A stretch of 60,842 nt of DNA. It comes from Allobosea sp. Tri-44. GTDB lineage: Bacteria; Pseudomonadota; Alphaproteobacteria; Rhizobiales; Beijerinckiaceae. Numbering within the stretch: the first letter of the stretch is position 1; every line of letters starts with the position of its first letter. Shown piece after piece: positions 35,291-44,009 of this stretch. The stretch is taken from NCBI RefSeq assembly GCF_004123845.1, contig NZ_NBDP01000037.1:1-60842 (forward strand). Direction: 5' to 3'. The translations under genes were made by a program, and so were the position numbers. The notes under the pieces are model-generated. The model was given only the letters and a program-made list of their open reading frames with translations. It had not been told where the DNA came from and searched no databases.

Positions 35291-35893
35291 CTATTCTCGC
35301 GCCTCGTCCAACCGCCCCGCGAGCGTCAGATCCTCGGTCGACATGTGGACAGCGCGCACGATCGGTAGCAACTCGTGCGCATATAGTGCCCTCAGCGCAT
35401 CCCGATCATCGCGCACGATCCGGTAAGGCCAACGATAGAAAGGCAAGCCGCTGACGTGACGCTCGGCGGTCTCCCTGCCCAGGAAGTCCGCGACCGTTTC
35501 CACTTCGAGCCAGTTCACGATCACGTGGAGGTACGTTGAATAGACATCGGCGGCGCCATCGCTGCCACCGACTGGGACCTGCGGATAGCGCTCGCGGAGC
35601 TGTTTCAGAAGACGCGTCCATTGCTCCCGCTTGGTATGCGAATACCACGTCACATACCAATGCATCTGCTCGTGCAGATAACTGTGAAGCAGAGCGGTTT
35701 CGTCGCGAACCCAGGTATTCAGCGTGAGCGGGTGGCTATGCGGGATTTCCGTCGGCGCAATCCGAACCTTCCGGGTGTATTCGTAAGGCGACAGATCAAA
35801 ACGCTCCCGCAGGGCGAGCAGCATCGCCCGAACAGACTCGGCAGAACCCTGTACCGCCGTAAAGTCGAATGTGATCTCCAAGCCTTCCGGCAT
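35291..35893 (-). CDS. Uncharacterised HExxH-motif protein
   Basis: A 200-residue protein I cannot place in a named family. It contains HEQMH (H74, E75, H78), the HExxH zinc motif of zincin peptidases, within a helix ('ETALLHSYLHEQMHWYVTWYS'). A second helix, 'YLHVIVNWLEVE' (H123, E130, E132), could give the third ligand. There is no signal peptide or membrane segment, so it would act in the cytoplasm. It starts 3 bp after the stop of the YciB gene on the same strand and may be cotranscribed with ftsY-yciB. Confidence 0.7.
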   Translation of the reverse strand: MPEGLEITFDFTAVQGSAESVRAMLLALRERFDLSPYEYTRKVRIAPTEIPHSHPLTLNTWVRDETALLHSYLHEQMHWYVTWYSHTKREQWTRLLKQLRERYPQVPVGGSDGAADVYSTYLHVIVNWLEVETVADFLGRETAERHVSGLPFYRWPYRIVRDDRDALRALYAHELLPIVRAVHMSTEDLTLAGRLDEARE

Positions 35894-35896
35894 GCC

Positions 35897-36523
35897 TTAT
35901 TCCGCCGCCTCTGGCCGCTTGATCTCGTGCTTCAGGATCAATGGCGTCTGGGCGAGCGCGAAGATCATGGTCAGCGGCATCACGCCCCAGACCTTGAAAG
36001 CGACCCAGAAATCCTGGCTCTGGGTGCGCCAGACCACCTCGTTCAGCGCCGCGAGCACGAAGAAGAACAGACCCCAGCGCAGGGTCAGCTTGCGCCAGCC
36101 TTCCTCGTCGAGCTGCAGCACGCTGTCGAGCACCAGCGCCAGCAGCGAGCGGCCGAAATAGAGCCCGCCGAGCAGGATACAGCCGAACAGCGTGTTCACG
36201 ATCGTCGGCTTGACCTTGATGAAGAAGGCGTCGTCGAGCGCGAGCGTCAGCCCACCGAAGACGGTGACCACGACGGCGTTGACGATCGCCATGCGCGGCA
36301 GGTGGTTCATCAGGATCTTGGACAGCAGCAGCGAAAGCAGCGATGCCGCGATGAAGATGCCGGTGGCGACGAAGATGCGCCGATCCTCGGCCACGCCGAA
36401 CCAGCGATCGCCATAGGAATTGACGAAAAAGAAGATCGCCAGCGGCCCGAATTCGAGCGCCAGCTTGAGCAGCGGATTGATCGGCTTTGCCGTTTCCGTC
36501 GTGCTCGCCGCCGTTTCGCTCAT
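35897..36523 (-). CDS. Septation protein A / YciB family
   Basis: A 208-residue inner-membrane protein of the YciB/IspZ family, connected with septation and cell-envelope synthesis. It has five or so membrane segments; 'LALEFGPLAIFFFVNSYGDRWFG' at the start and 'NEVVWRTQSQDFWVAFKVWGVMPLTMIFALAQTPLI' near the end are family hallmarks. Its ATG overlaps the ftsY stop by 4 bp, the usual ftsY-yciB arrangement in alphaproteobacteria. Confidence 0.93.
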   Translation of the reverse strand: MSETAASTTETAKPINPLLKLALEFGPLAIFFFVNSYGDRWFGVAEDRRIFVATGIFIAASLLSLLLSKILMNHLPRMAIVNAVVVTVFGGLTLALDDAFFIKVKPTIVNTLFGCILLGGLYFGRSLLALVLDSVLQLDEEGWRKLTLRWGLFFFVLAALNEVVWRTQSQDFWVAFKVWGVMPLTMIFALAQTPLILKHEIKRPEAAE

Positions 36524-37677
36524 GCCGCTTCTCCCAATCCTGCCACCGCGCGGGCGAAATCGCGCGCCGAGAACGGTTCGAGGTCGTCGACGCTCTCGCC
36601 GACGCCGATGAAATGCACGGGCAGGCCGAATTGCGCCGCCAGGGCCACGAGAATGCCGCCGCGCGCCGTGCCGTCGAGCTTGGTCATCACCAGGCCCGTG
36701 ACACCGGCGGTCTCGCGGAAGGCCTCGACCTGGCTGACCGCGTTCTGGCCTACCGTGGCGTCGAGCACGAGCAGCGCCGTATGCGGCGCCTGCGCATCCA
36801 GCTTGCGGATCACGCGCACCACCTTGGCCAGTTCGTCCATCAGCCCCGTCTTGTTCTGCAGTCGCCCAGCCGTGTCGATCAGCAGCACGTCGGTGCCGTT
36901 GGCCTTGGCCTTCTGCAAGGCCTCGAAGGCGAGCCCAGCGGCATCCGCGCCCTGCTGGCCAGCGATGACGTCGGCCCCGGTGCGATCGCCCCAGACCTTG
37001 AGCTGCTCGATCGCCGCGGCACGGAACGTGTCACCTGCGGCCAACATCACCGATTTGCCCTCGGCCCGGAACTTGGCCGCGAGCTTGCCGATCGTCGTCG
37101 TCTTGCCCGAGCCATTGACCCCCACCATCAGGATCACGAACGGCTTTTTGGTGGCGTCGATCGCGAGTGGCATGGCGACCGGCATCAGGATCGCCTCGAC
37201 CTCGCGCGCCAGGATCGCCTTCACCTCCTCCGGCTCGATCTGCTTGTCATAGCGACCTTCGCCGACCGCCTTGGCGATCCGGGCCGAGGTCGCGAGGCCG
37301 AGATCGGCCTGGATCAGGATGTCCTCAAGATCCTCCAGCGTCGCGGCATCGAGCTTGCGTTTGGTGAAGAGGTCGCTGATGCCGGTCGTCAGCGCGGACG
37401 AGGTGCGCGACAGCCCGTCCCGCAGCCGGCGCCACCAGCTGCGCTTGGGTTGTACCGGCTCCGGCGCCGCGATCGGCAAAGGCGCGTCTTCACCGAGCAG
37501 GATTTCGGGTGCGAGTGGCGCCTCGGGCTCGGCTTCGGGCACGGTCTCCGCAACCGGCTCGACTGGCGGTTCGGGGAGAGGAGCGGGCGCCGGAGCAGGC
37601 GGTTGCGTCTCCGCCGGCTGATCCAGTCCGAACAGCTTCGAGAAGAAGCCGCGTTTTTTCGGTTCGGTCTCGCTCAT
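36520..37677 (-). CDS. ftsY: Signal recognition particle receptor FtsY
   Basis: A 385-residue SRP-receptor GTPase that docks ribosome-SRP complexes at the membrane. The N-terminal 'KKRGFFSKLFGLDQP' amphipathic region is a membrane-targeting element, followed by a Pro/Glu-rich acidic linker (about 20-75) and the NG domain. GTPase motifs include GVNGSGKTTT (G1), 'DTAGRLQNK' (G3) and 'TKLDGTARGG' (G4). The ATG at 37677 is preferred to the frame opening at 37719 because the family begins at 'MSETEPKKRGFF'. Divergent from the RluA-type gene. Confidence 0.96.
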   Translation of the reverse strand: MSETEPKKRGFFSKLFGLDQPAETQPPAPAPAPLPEPPVEPVAETVPEAEPEAPLAPEILLGEDAPLPIAAPEPVQPKRSWWRRLRDGLSRTSSALTTGISDLFTKRKLDAATLEDLEDILIQADLGLATSARIAKAVGEGRYDKQIEPEEVKAILAREVEAILMPVAMPLAIDATKKPFVILMVGVNGSGKTTTIGKLAAKFRAEGKSVMLAAGDTFRAAAIEQLKVWGDRTGADVIAGQQGADAAGLAFEALQKAKANGTDVLLIDTAGRLQNKTGLMDELAKVVRVIRKLDAQAPHTALLVLDATVGQNAVSQVEAFRETAGVTGLVMTKLDGTARGGILVALAAQFGLPVHFIGVGESVDDLEPFSARDFARAVAGLGEAA

Positions 37678-37748
37678 CGCCCGTCCTGCCGCGATGCGCG
37701 GCAACGCTTCAGGTTGCATGGCCTCGCGGCCTTGTTTAGCGCAATGCC

Positions 37749-38492
37749 ATGACCACGCCCGAGCGACCAGCCTTTTCGCAGGACAACCTCCCCTTCGCGC
37801 TGCTACATCGCGACGCGATGATGCTCGTCATCGACAAGCCCGCGGGACTTCCCGTACATCGCGGCCCGGCGGCGAAAGGCCGCATCATCCCGGTGCTGAC
37901 CGATCATCTCGACGCCCTGCGCTTCGGCCTGCCGCGACGGCCGGAAGCCGCACACCGGCTCGACAAGGACACGTCCGGCTGCCTCGTGCTGGGCCGTCAC
38001 CCCCGCGCCATGGCGCAGCTCAACCAGCTTTTCCGCGACGGCGGCATCGAAAAGACCTACTGGGCGGTGGTGGAAGGCGACCCCGCCGAGGAAGAGGGCC
38101 TGATCGATCTGCCACTGGGGAAACGCTCGCCGGAGCGCGGCTGGTGGATGAAGCCGGATCCGACCGGCCTGCCTTCGCAGACACGTTACCGCGTGCTCGG
38201 CCGTGGCCATTTCAATGGCAAGATTGCCACCTGGCTGGCGCTTGAGCCATTGACCGGCCGCACCCACCAATTGCGCGTGCATTGCGCCGCCAGCTTCGGG
38301 CCGATCCGCGGCGACGAAATTTACGGTACAGCGCCGCGCGATGCGGGCCCGGGCCTTCATTTGCACGCCGAGAGCGTCTCGATCCCGCTCTACCCGAAGC
38401 GCGAGCCCGTCAGGGTTTCCGCTGCGCCGCCACCGCATATGCACGCCGCGCTCGAGGCTTGCGGCTGGGTAAGCGGTAATAACCTTTCCTAA
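37749..38492 (+). CDS. RluA family pseudouridine synthase
   Basis: A 247-residue RNA pseudouridine synthase of the RluA family. The catalytic aspartate is D72 in HRLDKDTSG; the family region 'LEPLTGRTHQLRVHCA' and 'IRGDEIYG' follow. It lacks the N-terminal S4 domain of RluC/RluD, as RluA and TruC do, so it probably modifies one tRNA or rRNA position that cannot be named from sequence alone. Divergent from ftsY by 71 bp. Confidence 0.9.
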   Translation: MTTPERPAFSQDNLPFALLHRDAMMLVIDKPAGLPVHRGPAAKGRIIPVLTDHLDALRFGLPRRPEAAHRLDKDTSGCLVLGRHPRAMAQLNQLFRDGGIEKTYWAVVEGDPAEEEGLIDLPLGKRSPERGWWMKPDPTGLPSQTRYRVLGRGHFNGKIATWLALEPLTGRTHQLRVHCAASFGPIRGDEIYGTAPRDAGPGLHLHAESVSIPLYPKREPVRVSAAPPPHMHAALEACGWVSGNNLS

Positions 38493-38585
38493 ACCCTAAC
38501 GCCGGGATGGCTTGCGACAAGACCTCGTCAACCATTCCCTAAGGCACGCCTGCTATCCCCGGTTGCAGAGATCGCGGGGCTTTTC

Positions 38586-39239
38586 ATGCTGGACAGGGTG
38601 GCGAGAACGGCGGAGGCGCGCGATGCGCTGCTGACTTTCGCGCAGGCGCGCGCCGACATCGCTGCCGAACCCCAGACGAATGCTGCGCTCGGCACCCTGC
38701 TGAGCTGGGTCGAAAGCTATCTGATGCGCGAGCATGCCGACCTCGGCCGCACCGGCGCCGTCTGCCCCTTCACCCGCCAGGCAGCCCGTATCGATACGGC
38801 GCGCCTTGCGATCTGCATTGCCGGCCCGGACGAGGAGGAGCGCGCCTTCACGCTGATCCGCAGCTGTTTCGGGGCACTCGACGCGATTCCCTGCAAGCCG
38901 GGCATGGCACATTTCCGCACTGTCATCATCGGCTTTCCCGCCTGTACCGACGAGCGCGGCATCGCGATGCTGCAGCGCGTCCAGAAGCGGCATAAAGTCT
39001 ACTCCCTGGCCCGTGGCCGTATGATCGGGCTGATGCACGAAACCTCCGAGGCGCCGGGGTTGTGGAACCACGCATTCCGTCCCTTGCGGGCACCGCTGCC
39101 GGTGCTCGCCATCCGCCATATGGTCGAGCACGACGCCCCCTTCGCCGCCCGCCATCCGCTCCTGCTCGTGCCCTATCTCGCGAAGTTCCGCCTGGCGGGC
39201 GGACGGCGCCTGATCGACCATCTTCGCGGCCAGGGTTGA
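38586..39239 (+). CDS. DUF6875-like protein
   Basis: A 217-residue cytoplasmic protein resembling DUF6875 (recognised from memory). The match rests on 'LLSWVESYLMREHADLGRTGAVCPFTRQA', where 'GAVCPF' with its cysteine is the most typical element, and on the later 'HFRTVIIGFPA'. Family function is unknown; I recall members near condensation or natural-product genes. It has three cysteines and no signal peptide. The CelD-like acetyltransferase gene follows after 2 bp, so the two form a pair. Confidence 0.65.
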   Translation: MLDRVARTAEARDALLTFAQARADIAAEPQTNAALGTLLSWVESYLMREHADLGRTGAVCPFTRQAARIDTARLAICIAGPDEEERAFTLIRSCFGALDAIPCKPGMAHFRTVIIGFPACTDERGIAMLQRVQKRHKVYSLARGRMIGLMHETSEAPGLWNHAFRPLRAPLPVLAIRHMVEHDAPFAARHPLLLVPYLAKFRLAGGRRLIDHLRGQG

Positions 39240-39241
39240 GC

Positions 39242-40426
39242 ATGCGCGCCAAGCACATGCAGGCGATTGCAGAAGGATCGCTCTCGCCCGAGAGCCGCGC
39301 AGCGACCGGCTTTGCCGTCGAGGTTCTGACGGGCCGTGATGCCTTCCTGGCCCTGAAACCGGAATGGGACGCACTCTTCGCCCGCGCCAGCCTGCCGCAT
39401 CAGCTTTTCCAGCGTCACGCCTTCCTGCGGCATTGGTGCGACCACTACCTTGTTGCCGATGATCGCCTTTGCCTCGTCGTCGGTCGCGAGGCCGGGCGCC
39501 TGGTCATGCTCTGGCCATTGGAACGCCGGCACCGCCTCGGCCTCGAACTGGTGCGCCTGATGGGGGCGCCCGTCGCGCAATTCGGTGATGTCCTGATCGA
39601 GGCCGACCCGCGGCGCGAACACTGGCTGGAGCGCGGCTGGGAGGCGCTGCGCCGGCGCGGTGTCGATCTGGTAGAACTGCGCCTCGTGCGGGACGACGGC
39701 GCGCTCGGCCACTGCAACCGACTTGGTCTTACTACTCCGGTGGTGAGCCAGGAAGCGCCGTTCGCCGATCTGGCCTTGCGTGTGGCGCCGGATGGGCCGA
39801 GCCTCGCCTATCCTGGGCGCGACCGTTCCGGCTATCGCCGTCGCCTGCGCCGCCTCGCAGAGCGCGGCGAGATCGCCTTCACCAGCATCGCGCCGGGCAA
39901 AGAGGCGGGTGCGCTGGCCGAGCAGGCTGCTGCGATGAAACGGGAAGCGCTTGCCCAGCACGGCATAGTCGCGCCGGCAGTGGCGGATCCCCGCTTCGCT
40001 CGCTTCTTCGCGGGGCTTGCTGCCGACCTGAATGACGAAGCGGGCCTGCGCCTCTCCGTCGTCAGCTGCGACGGGCGTCCGATCGGGATCGACCTGTCAT
40101 TCGATTGCAAGGGCCGCAGTTTCGGCCACGTCATCGCCAGCGATCCGGGTTTCGAGCGGGAAGGTCTGGGCCGGGTGCTGGTTCACCATGCCTTTGCCAG
40201 CGCCAGGTCACGCGGCAGTTCGATCTTCGATCTGCTGGCCCCTGCCGATCCCTATAAGAACGAGCATGCCGACGGGGCCGTAGCAGTGCGCGATTTCACT
40301 GTGCCGCTGAGCTGGCGCGGACAGCTCGCTTGCGATTTCGCATTGCCCCATCTGCGTCCGACACTGAAGGCGATCGCCAAGCGACTGCCTCCAAGCTGGG
40401 TCAGGCGCTTCGCTGGTCCAGGCTAG
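39242..40426 (+). CDS. CelD/BcsL-type GNAT acetyltransferase
   Basis: A 394-residue protein with two GNAT-like domains of the Acetyltransf_6/CelD-BcsL group. Typical segments are 'FALKPEWDALFARASLPHQLFQRHAFLRHWCDHY'-like N-terminal sequence (here starting 'FLALKPEW') and a C-terminal acyl-CoA domain with 'DLSFDCKGRSFGHVIASDPGFEREGLGRVLVHHAF'-type layout. Relatives act in polysaccharide acylation, but no sugar gene is nearby. It starts 2 bp after the DUF6875-like gene. It ends with a 4-bp overlap with the convergent pterin dehydratase gene. Confidence 0.82.
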   Translation: MRAKHMQAIAEGSLSPESRAATGFAVEVLTGRDAFLALKPEWDALFARASLPHQLFQRHAFLRHWCDHYLVADDRLCLVVGREAGRLVMLWPLERRHRLGLELVRLMGAPVAQFGDVLIEADPRREHWLERGWEALRRRGVDLVELRLVRDDGALGHCNRLGLTTPVVSQEAPFADLALRVAPDGPSLAYPGRDRSGYRRRLRRLAERGEIAFTSIAPGKEAGALAEQAAAMKREALAQHGIVAPAVADPRFARFFAGLAADLNDEAGLRLSVVSCDGRPIGIDLSFDCKGRSFGHVIASDPGFEREGLGRVLVHHAFASARSRGSSIFDLLAPADPYKNEHADGAVAVRDFTVPLSWRGQLACDFALPHLRPTLKAIAKRLPPSWVRRFAGPG

Positions 40427-40731
40427 CTCGCCATTGCATCCATGGCGCGCGCCAGCCTGACGTCGAGTTCGGTCAGGCCGCCGGCATCATGCGTCGACAG
40501 CGTCACCTCGACCGTCTTGTAGACATTCGACCACTCCGGGTGATGGTCGAGCTTCTCGGCGAGCAGCGCCACCCGGCTCATCCAGCCGAAAGCCTCGTTG
40601 AAGTCGCGGAAGACGAAGCGCTTGCTCATCGCTTCGCGGCCCTCGACCAGCCTCCAGCCTGTGAGGACCGACAACGCCTCCTTGCGAGCCTCCGGACTCA
40701 AGCGTTTCGGCCTGTCGTGTCCCACTGTCAC
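40423..40731 (-). CDS. 4a-hydroxytetrahydrobiopterin dehydratase
   Basis: A 102-residue PCD/DCoH-type pterin dehydratase, which recycles the 4a-carbinolamine made by aromatic amino acid hydroxylases or related pterin enzymes. The active-site motif is 'EKLDHHPEWSNVYKTVEVTLSTH', with the His-His-Pro and following His and Asp. No pterin-dependent hydroxylase is in the window. It starts at a GTG that overlaps the thpR stop (GTGA), implying coupling. Confidence 0.93.
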   Translation of the reverse strand: MTVGHDRPKRLSPEARKEALSVLTGWRLVEGREAMSKRFVFRDFNEAFGWMSRVALLAEKLDHHPEWSNVYKTVEVTLSTHDAGGLTELDVRLARAMDAMAS

Positions 40732-41306
40732 CTCCGCTGCGAAATCGCGCCGAGTGGGCGATTCGGATAGTGCAGACCGAGCGGATAGGCCGCCTCGAGC
40801 ACATAGGGCCCGCCGCCGATCGAATCACGCGAGGACATCAGCGCGAACCGACGTGCCGTGAAGCTGATCGGGCGCACGATCGGATGCGTGGCGAGATAGT
40901 GCGCGACATCGGCCGGCAACGAATCGCGCAGCCGCGCCAGCGTCACATGCGGCGTGAACTTGCGCGATTCGGGCGGCAGCCCAAGCCGGCGCATCAATCG
41001 TTCCAGCTCGGCCTGCAGCTCGTTCAGCTTCTGCGAGGGCTGGACCCTGGCGAAGACGGCGCGCGGCCGGTCGCCACCGAAACTGCCGAGCTGATCGAGC
41101 GTGATCGCGAGCGGCTCATTGCCGACATCGTTGAGAAAGCTATCGAGGTCATGGGCCGTACGCCGATCGACATCGCCGAGGAAGCGTAGCGTGATGTGAT
41201 AGTCGGCGGGCTCGATCCAGCGGGCGCCGACCAATCCGCCGCGATGCAGCGTCAGGCTCGCGGCGACCTCAGCGGGAACTTCCAGGGCGGTAAATAGCCG
41301 GGGCAT
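40728..41306 (-). CDS. thpR: RNA 2',3'-cyclic phosphodiesterase ThpR
   Basis: A 192-residue 2H-phosphoesterase that opens 2',3'-cyclic phosphate ends of RNA, known historically as 2'-5' RNA ligase. The two HxT motifs that define the active site are H37-T39 ('YHITLRFLG') and H120-T122 ('PHVTLARL'). The length is normal. It is coupled to the pterin dehydratase gene downstream; no functional link is evident. Confidence 0.93.
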   Translation of the reverse strand: MPRLFTALEVPAEVAASLTLHRGGLVGARWIEPADYHITLRFLGDVDRRTAHDLDSFLNDVGNEPLAITLDQLGSFGGDRPRAVFARVQPSQKLNELQAELERLMRRLGLPPESRKFTPHVTLARLRDSLPADVAHYLATHPIVRPISFTARRFALMSSRDSIGGGPYVLEAAYPLGLHYPNRPLGAISQRR

Positions 41307-41394
41307 GGCGAATCAGTGCCAAGCATTTGTGACTCTAGCGAGACGGCAGCCTTGCACCCTGCGCCGCTGCCGACAAGCCGGCTCTGCTTCCCGC

Positions 41395-42450
41395 TCATGG
41401 GCAGGGGTTGCCGACCCGCTGGTGGATCGCGTCGATTTTCGCCTCGAGCTCGGGCGAGATCGCGACCGAGGCCGAGCCGATCGCCGTCCTGAGATGCTCC
41501 ATGCTGGTCGCCCCAATGATGTTCGAGGTGAGGAAACAGCGCGAGGTGACGAAGGCCTGCGCCATCTGCACGGGATCGAGCCCGGCCTCGTCGGCGAGCG
41601 CGATATAGGCCTTGATCGCCAATTCTGCGCCCGGAGTCTGGTAGCGCTGGCCGCGATCGAACAGCGTGGTACGGGCGCCGGCCGGCCGGGCACCGTCGAG
41701 GTACTTGCCGGAGAGGTAGCCCTGGGCCAGCGGCGAATAGGCCAGCAAGCCGACCTGCTCACGCATGGCGATCTCCGCCAGCGCCGTCTCAAACGTCCGG
41801 TTCAGCAGGTTATAGGCGTTCTGGATCGACTGCACCCGCGGGCGCCCATTGCCCTTGGCCTCTGCGAGGAAGTTCATCGTTCCCCAGGCGCTCTCGTTTG
41901 AGAGACCGAGATGGCGGATCTTGCCGGCCTTGACGATGTCAGCGAAGGCGTCGAGCTGCTCGGCGATCGGCGTCTCGTCCTCGGCCTGTGTGAAGGCCGG
42001 ATGGTTGAAGCGCGTCGGGTTCGAGCCCCAGGCCATCGGCCGATCGGGAAAATGGATCTGGTAGAGGTCGATATAGTCGGTCTGCAGCCGCTTCAGGCTC
42101 TTGTCGACGGCTTCCTCGATCTGCCGGCGATTGACGCGGGTCGGGCCCTTGTCGTCGCGGAACCAGTCATTGGCCGAGCGGCCGACCACCTTCGAGGCGA
42201 GGATCACCTTGTCGCGATTGCCGCGCGCCTTGAACCAGGTGCCGATGATCCGCTCCGTCGAGCCCTGCGTCTCCGCCGCGGGAGGGATCGAATAGAGTTC
42301 GGCCGTGTCGAAGAAGGTCACGCCCTGGTCGAGCGCATAATCCATCTGCTCATGGCCCTCGGCTTCCGTGTTCTGCTGGCCCCAGGTCATCGTGCCCAGG
42401 CAGATCGCCGAGACCTTGAGGTCGGTGCGGCCGAGACGGCGATATTCCAT
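41395..42450 (-). CDS. Aldo/keto reductase, Tas-like
   Basis: A 351-residue NADPH-dependent aldo/keto reductase of the Tas type. The catalytic tetrad is D48, Y53, K87 and H133; 'GTMTWGQQNTEAEGHEQMDYAL' near the N-terminus is diagnostic of the Tas subgroup. The real carbonyl substrate is unknown. I chose the ATG at 42450 over an upstream in-frame start at 42495 because the family begins at 'MEYRRLG'. It stands alone, with thpR 88 bp downstream on the same strand. Confidence 0.92.
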   Translation of the reverse strand: MEYRRLGRTDLKVSAICLGTMTWGQQNTEAEGHEQMDYALDQGVTFFDTAELYSIPPAAETQGSTERIIGTWFKARGNRDKVILASKVVGRSANDWFRDDKGPTRVNRRQIEEAVDKSLKRLQTDYIDLYQIHFPDRPMAWGSNPTRFNHPAFTQAEDETPIAEQLDAFADIVKAGKIRHLGLSNESAWGTMNFLAEAKGNGRPRVQSIQNAYNLLNRTFETALAEIAMREQVGLLAYSPLAQGYLSGKYLDGARPAGARTTLFDRGQRYQTPGAELAIKAYIALADEAGLDPVQMAQAFVTSRCFLTSNIIGATSMEHLRTAIGSASVAISPELEAKIDAIHQRVGNPCP

Positions 42451-42525
42451 GGCGAAAGGCTCCGATGGCGGACGCATCGGAAATGCGCCACGCAAGGCTA
42501 GGGTGATGGCAGGATGCGCCCTGGC

Positions 42526-43227
42526 TCAGGAGCGCGGGCGCAGGGAGGCGAGAAACCGCTCCACCGTCGGCAGGATGCGCTGCGCGATGACGCGCACGCC
42601 CTCAGCCTTCGGATGCAGCATGTCGGGCTGGTTCAATACCCGGTCCCCGGCGATCCCGTCCAGAAAGAAGGGATAGAGAATGAGTCCGTGCTTCTCAGCC
42701 AGTTTCGGATAGATTGCATCGAAGCGGGCGACATAGTCCGGGCCGTTGCTGCGCGGCGCGTACATGCCGGCGAGCAGGACCGGAATGCCGCGCGCCTTCA
42801 GCCCGGTCACGATTGCGTCAAGCGACCTCTCGGTCAGCGCCGGATCGATGCCGCGCAAGGCGTCATTGGCGCCAAGCTCGAGGATGACACCATCGGTTCC
42901 ATCAGGCACCGACCAGTCGAGCCGCTCCAGCCCGCCTTGCGAGGTGTCGCCGGAGACGCCGGCATTGGCGATCTCGACCGAAATCCCTTTGTCGCGCAGT
43001 ATCTTCTCCAACACCGTCGGGAAGGCGGCGCTACCGGGCAGATTATAGCCGGCGGTCAGGCTGTCGCCGAGCGCGACCAGCTTGAGGGGCTTGGTCTGGG
43101 CGAAGACAGAACTGTTCATCAAAAAAGAACCCAGGCTGGCGAAGACGAGCAGCATTACCGCCCAAATGCGCGGCGACAGCTGGATTCGGGCAGCTAAGCG
43201 CCCATATCGGGTGGCGGCGCGACGCAT
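42526..43227 (-). CDS. GDSL arylesterase/lysophospholipase, TesA-like
   Basis: An SGNH hydrolase of the TesA group, periplasmic, acting on esters, thioesters or lysophospholipids. The nucleophile is S56 in GDSL, with 'GANDALRG' (block III) and the Asp-His pair in 'DMLHPKAEG'. A hydrophobic signal region lies around residues 22-43. The start at 43227 (233 residues) is uncertain; internal starts near the hydrophobic run are possible and the frame stays open upstream. It is divergent from the ybbA-ybbP-like pair, the same arrangement as tesA-ybbA-ybbP in E. coli. Confidence 0.88.
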   Translation of the reverse strand: MRRAATRYGRLAARIQLSPRIWAVMLLVFASLGSFLMNSSVFAQTKPLKLVALGDSLTAGYNLPGSAAFPTVLEKILRDKGISVEIANAGVSGDTSQGGLERLDWSVPDGTDGVILELGANDALRGIDPALTERSLDAIVTGLKARGIPVLLAGMYAPRSNGPDYVARFDAIYPKLAEKHGLILYPFFLDGIAGDRVLNQPDMLHPKAEGVRVIAQRILPTVERFLASLRPRS

Positions 43228-43297
43228 GGCGGTTCTGGTCCCTTCGGCTCGGAATGAAAGTCGAAGCGGCGGCATCGGATGGGATGAAAGCGGAAAC

Positions 43298-44008
43298 ATG
43301 GCGGTGAGCGAGACAACCCCGACGATCGAACTTAGCGACGTCGAGCTCAGTCTGGGGCGTGGCGCTGCCCGCGTCCATATCCTCAAAGGCGTCTCGCTGA
43401 CCATCCCGCAAGGGCAGGCGACCGGCCTCGTCGGCCCCTCCGGCTCCGGCAAATCGACCTTGCTGATGACCATGGCAGGGCTGGAGCGCCCCGATTCCGG
43501 GCTGGTGAAGGTCGCCGGCCAGGATCTCGGCGTGCTCGGCGAGGACGCGCTCGCCATCTTCCGTGGCCGCCATATCGGTATCGTCTTCCAGTCCTTCCAC
43601 CTCGTGCCGACCATGACGGCGCGCGAGAACGTCGCGCTGCCACTGGAACTCGCCGGCGTCGAGGATGCCTTCGAACGCGCCGCCGCCGAATTGCGCAATG
43701 TCGGCCTCGGCGAGCGCATGGACCATTACCCGGCCCAGCTCTCCGGCGGCGAGCAGCAGCGCGTCGCCATCGCCCGCGCGGTCGCGCCCGATCCGGCGAT
43801 CCTCGTCGCCGACGAGCCGACCGGCAACCTCGACGAGAGCACCGGCCGCTCGATCGTCGACCTGATTTTCGCGCTCCGGCGCGAACGCGGCGCGACTCTC
43901 GTCCTCGTCACCCACGATCTCTCCCTCGCCGCCACTTGCGACCGCACCGTACGTCTGCGGGCCGGCCGCATCGAGACCGAGGCTGGAACCGAGGCGCTGG
44001 CGATCTGA
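43298..44008 (+). CDS. ABC transporter ATP-binding protein, YbbA-like
   Basis: A 236-residue ATPase of the MacB/LolD/YbbA group. Walker A is GPSGSGKST (46-54), the signature is 'QLSGGEQQRVAIARA', Walker B is 'ILVADEPTGNLDE' and the H-loop is 'VLVTHDLSL'. It pairs with the FtsX-type permease whose ATG is 1 bp after its stop. The frame is open from 43082; the ATG at 43298 fits the family. The adjoining esterase suggests a role in handling lipids or ester compounds at the envelope, but this is inference. Confidence 0.92.
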   Translation: MAVSETTPTIELSDVELSLGRGAARVHILKGVSLTIPQGQATGLVGPSGSGKSTLLMTMAGLERPDSGLVKVAGQDLGVLGEDALAIFRGRHIGIVFQSFHLVPTMTARENVALPLELAGVEDAFERAAAELRNVGLGERMDHYPAQLSGGEQQRVAIARAVAPDPAILVADEPTGNLDESTGRSIVDLIFALRRERGATLVLVTHDLSLAATCDRTVRLRAGRIETEAGTEALAI

Positions 44009-44009
44009 C

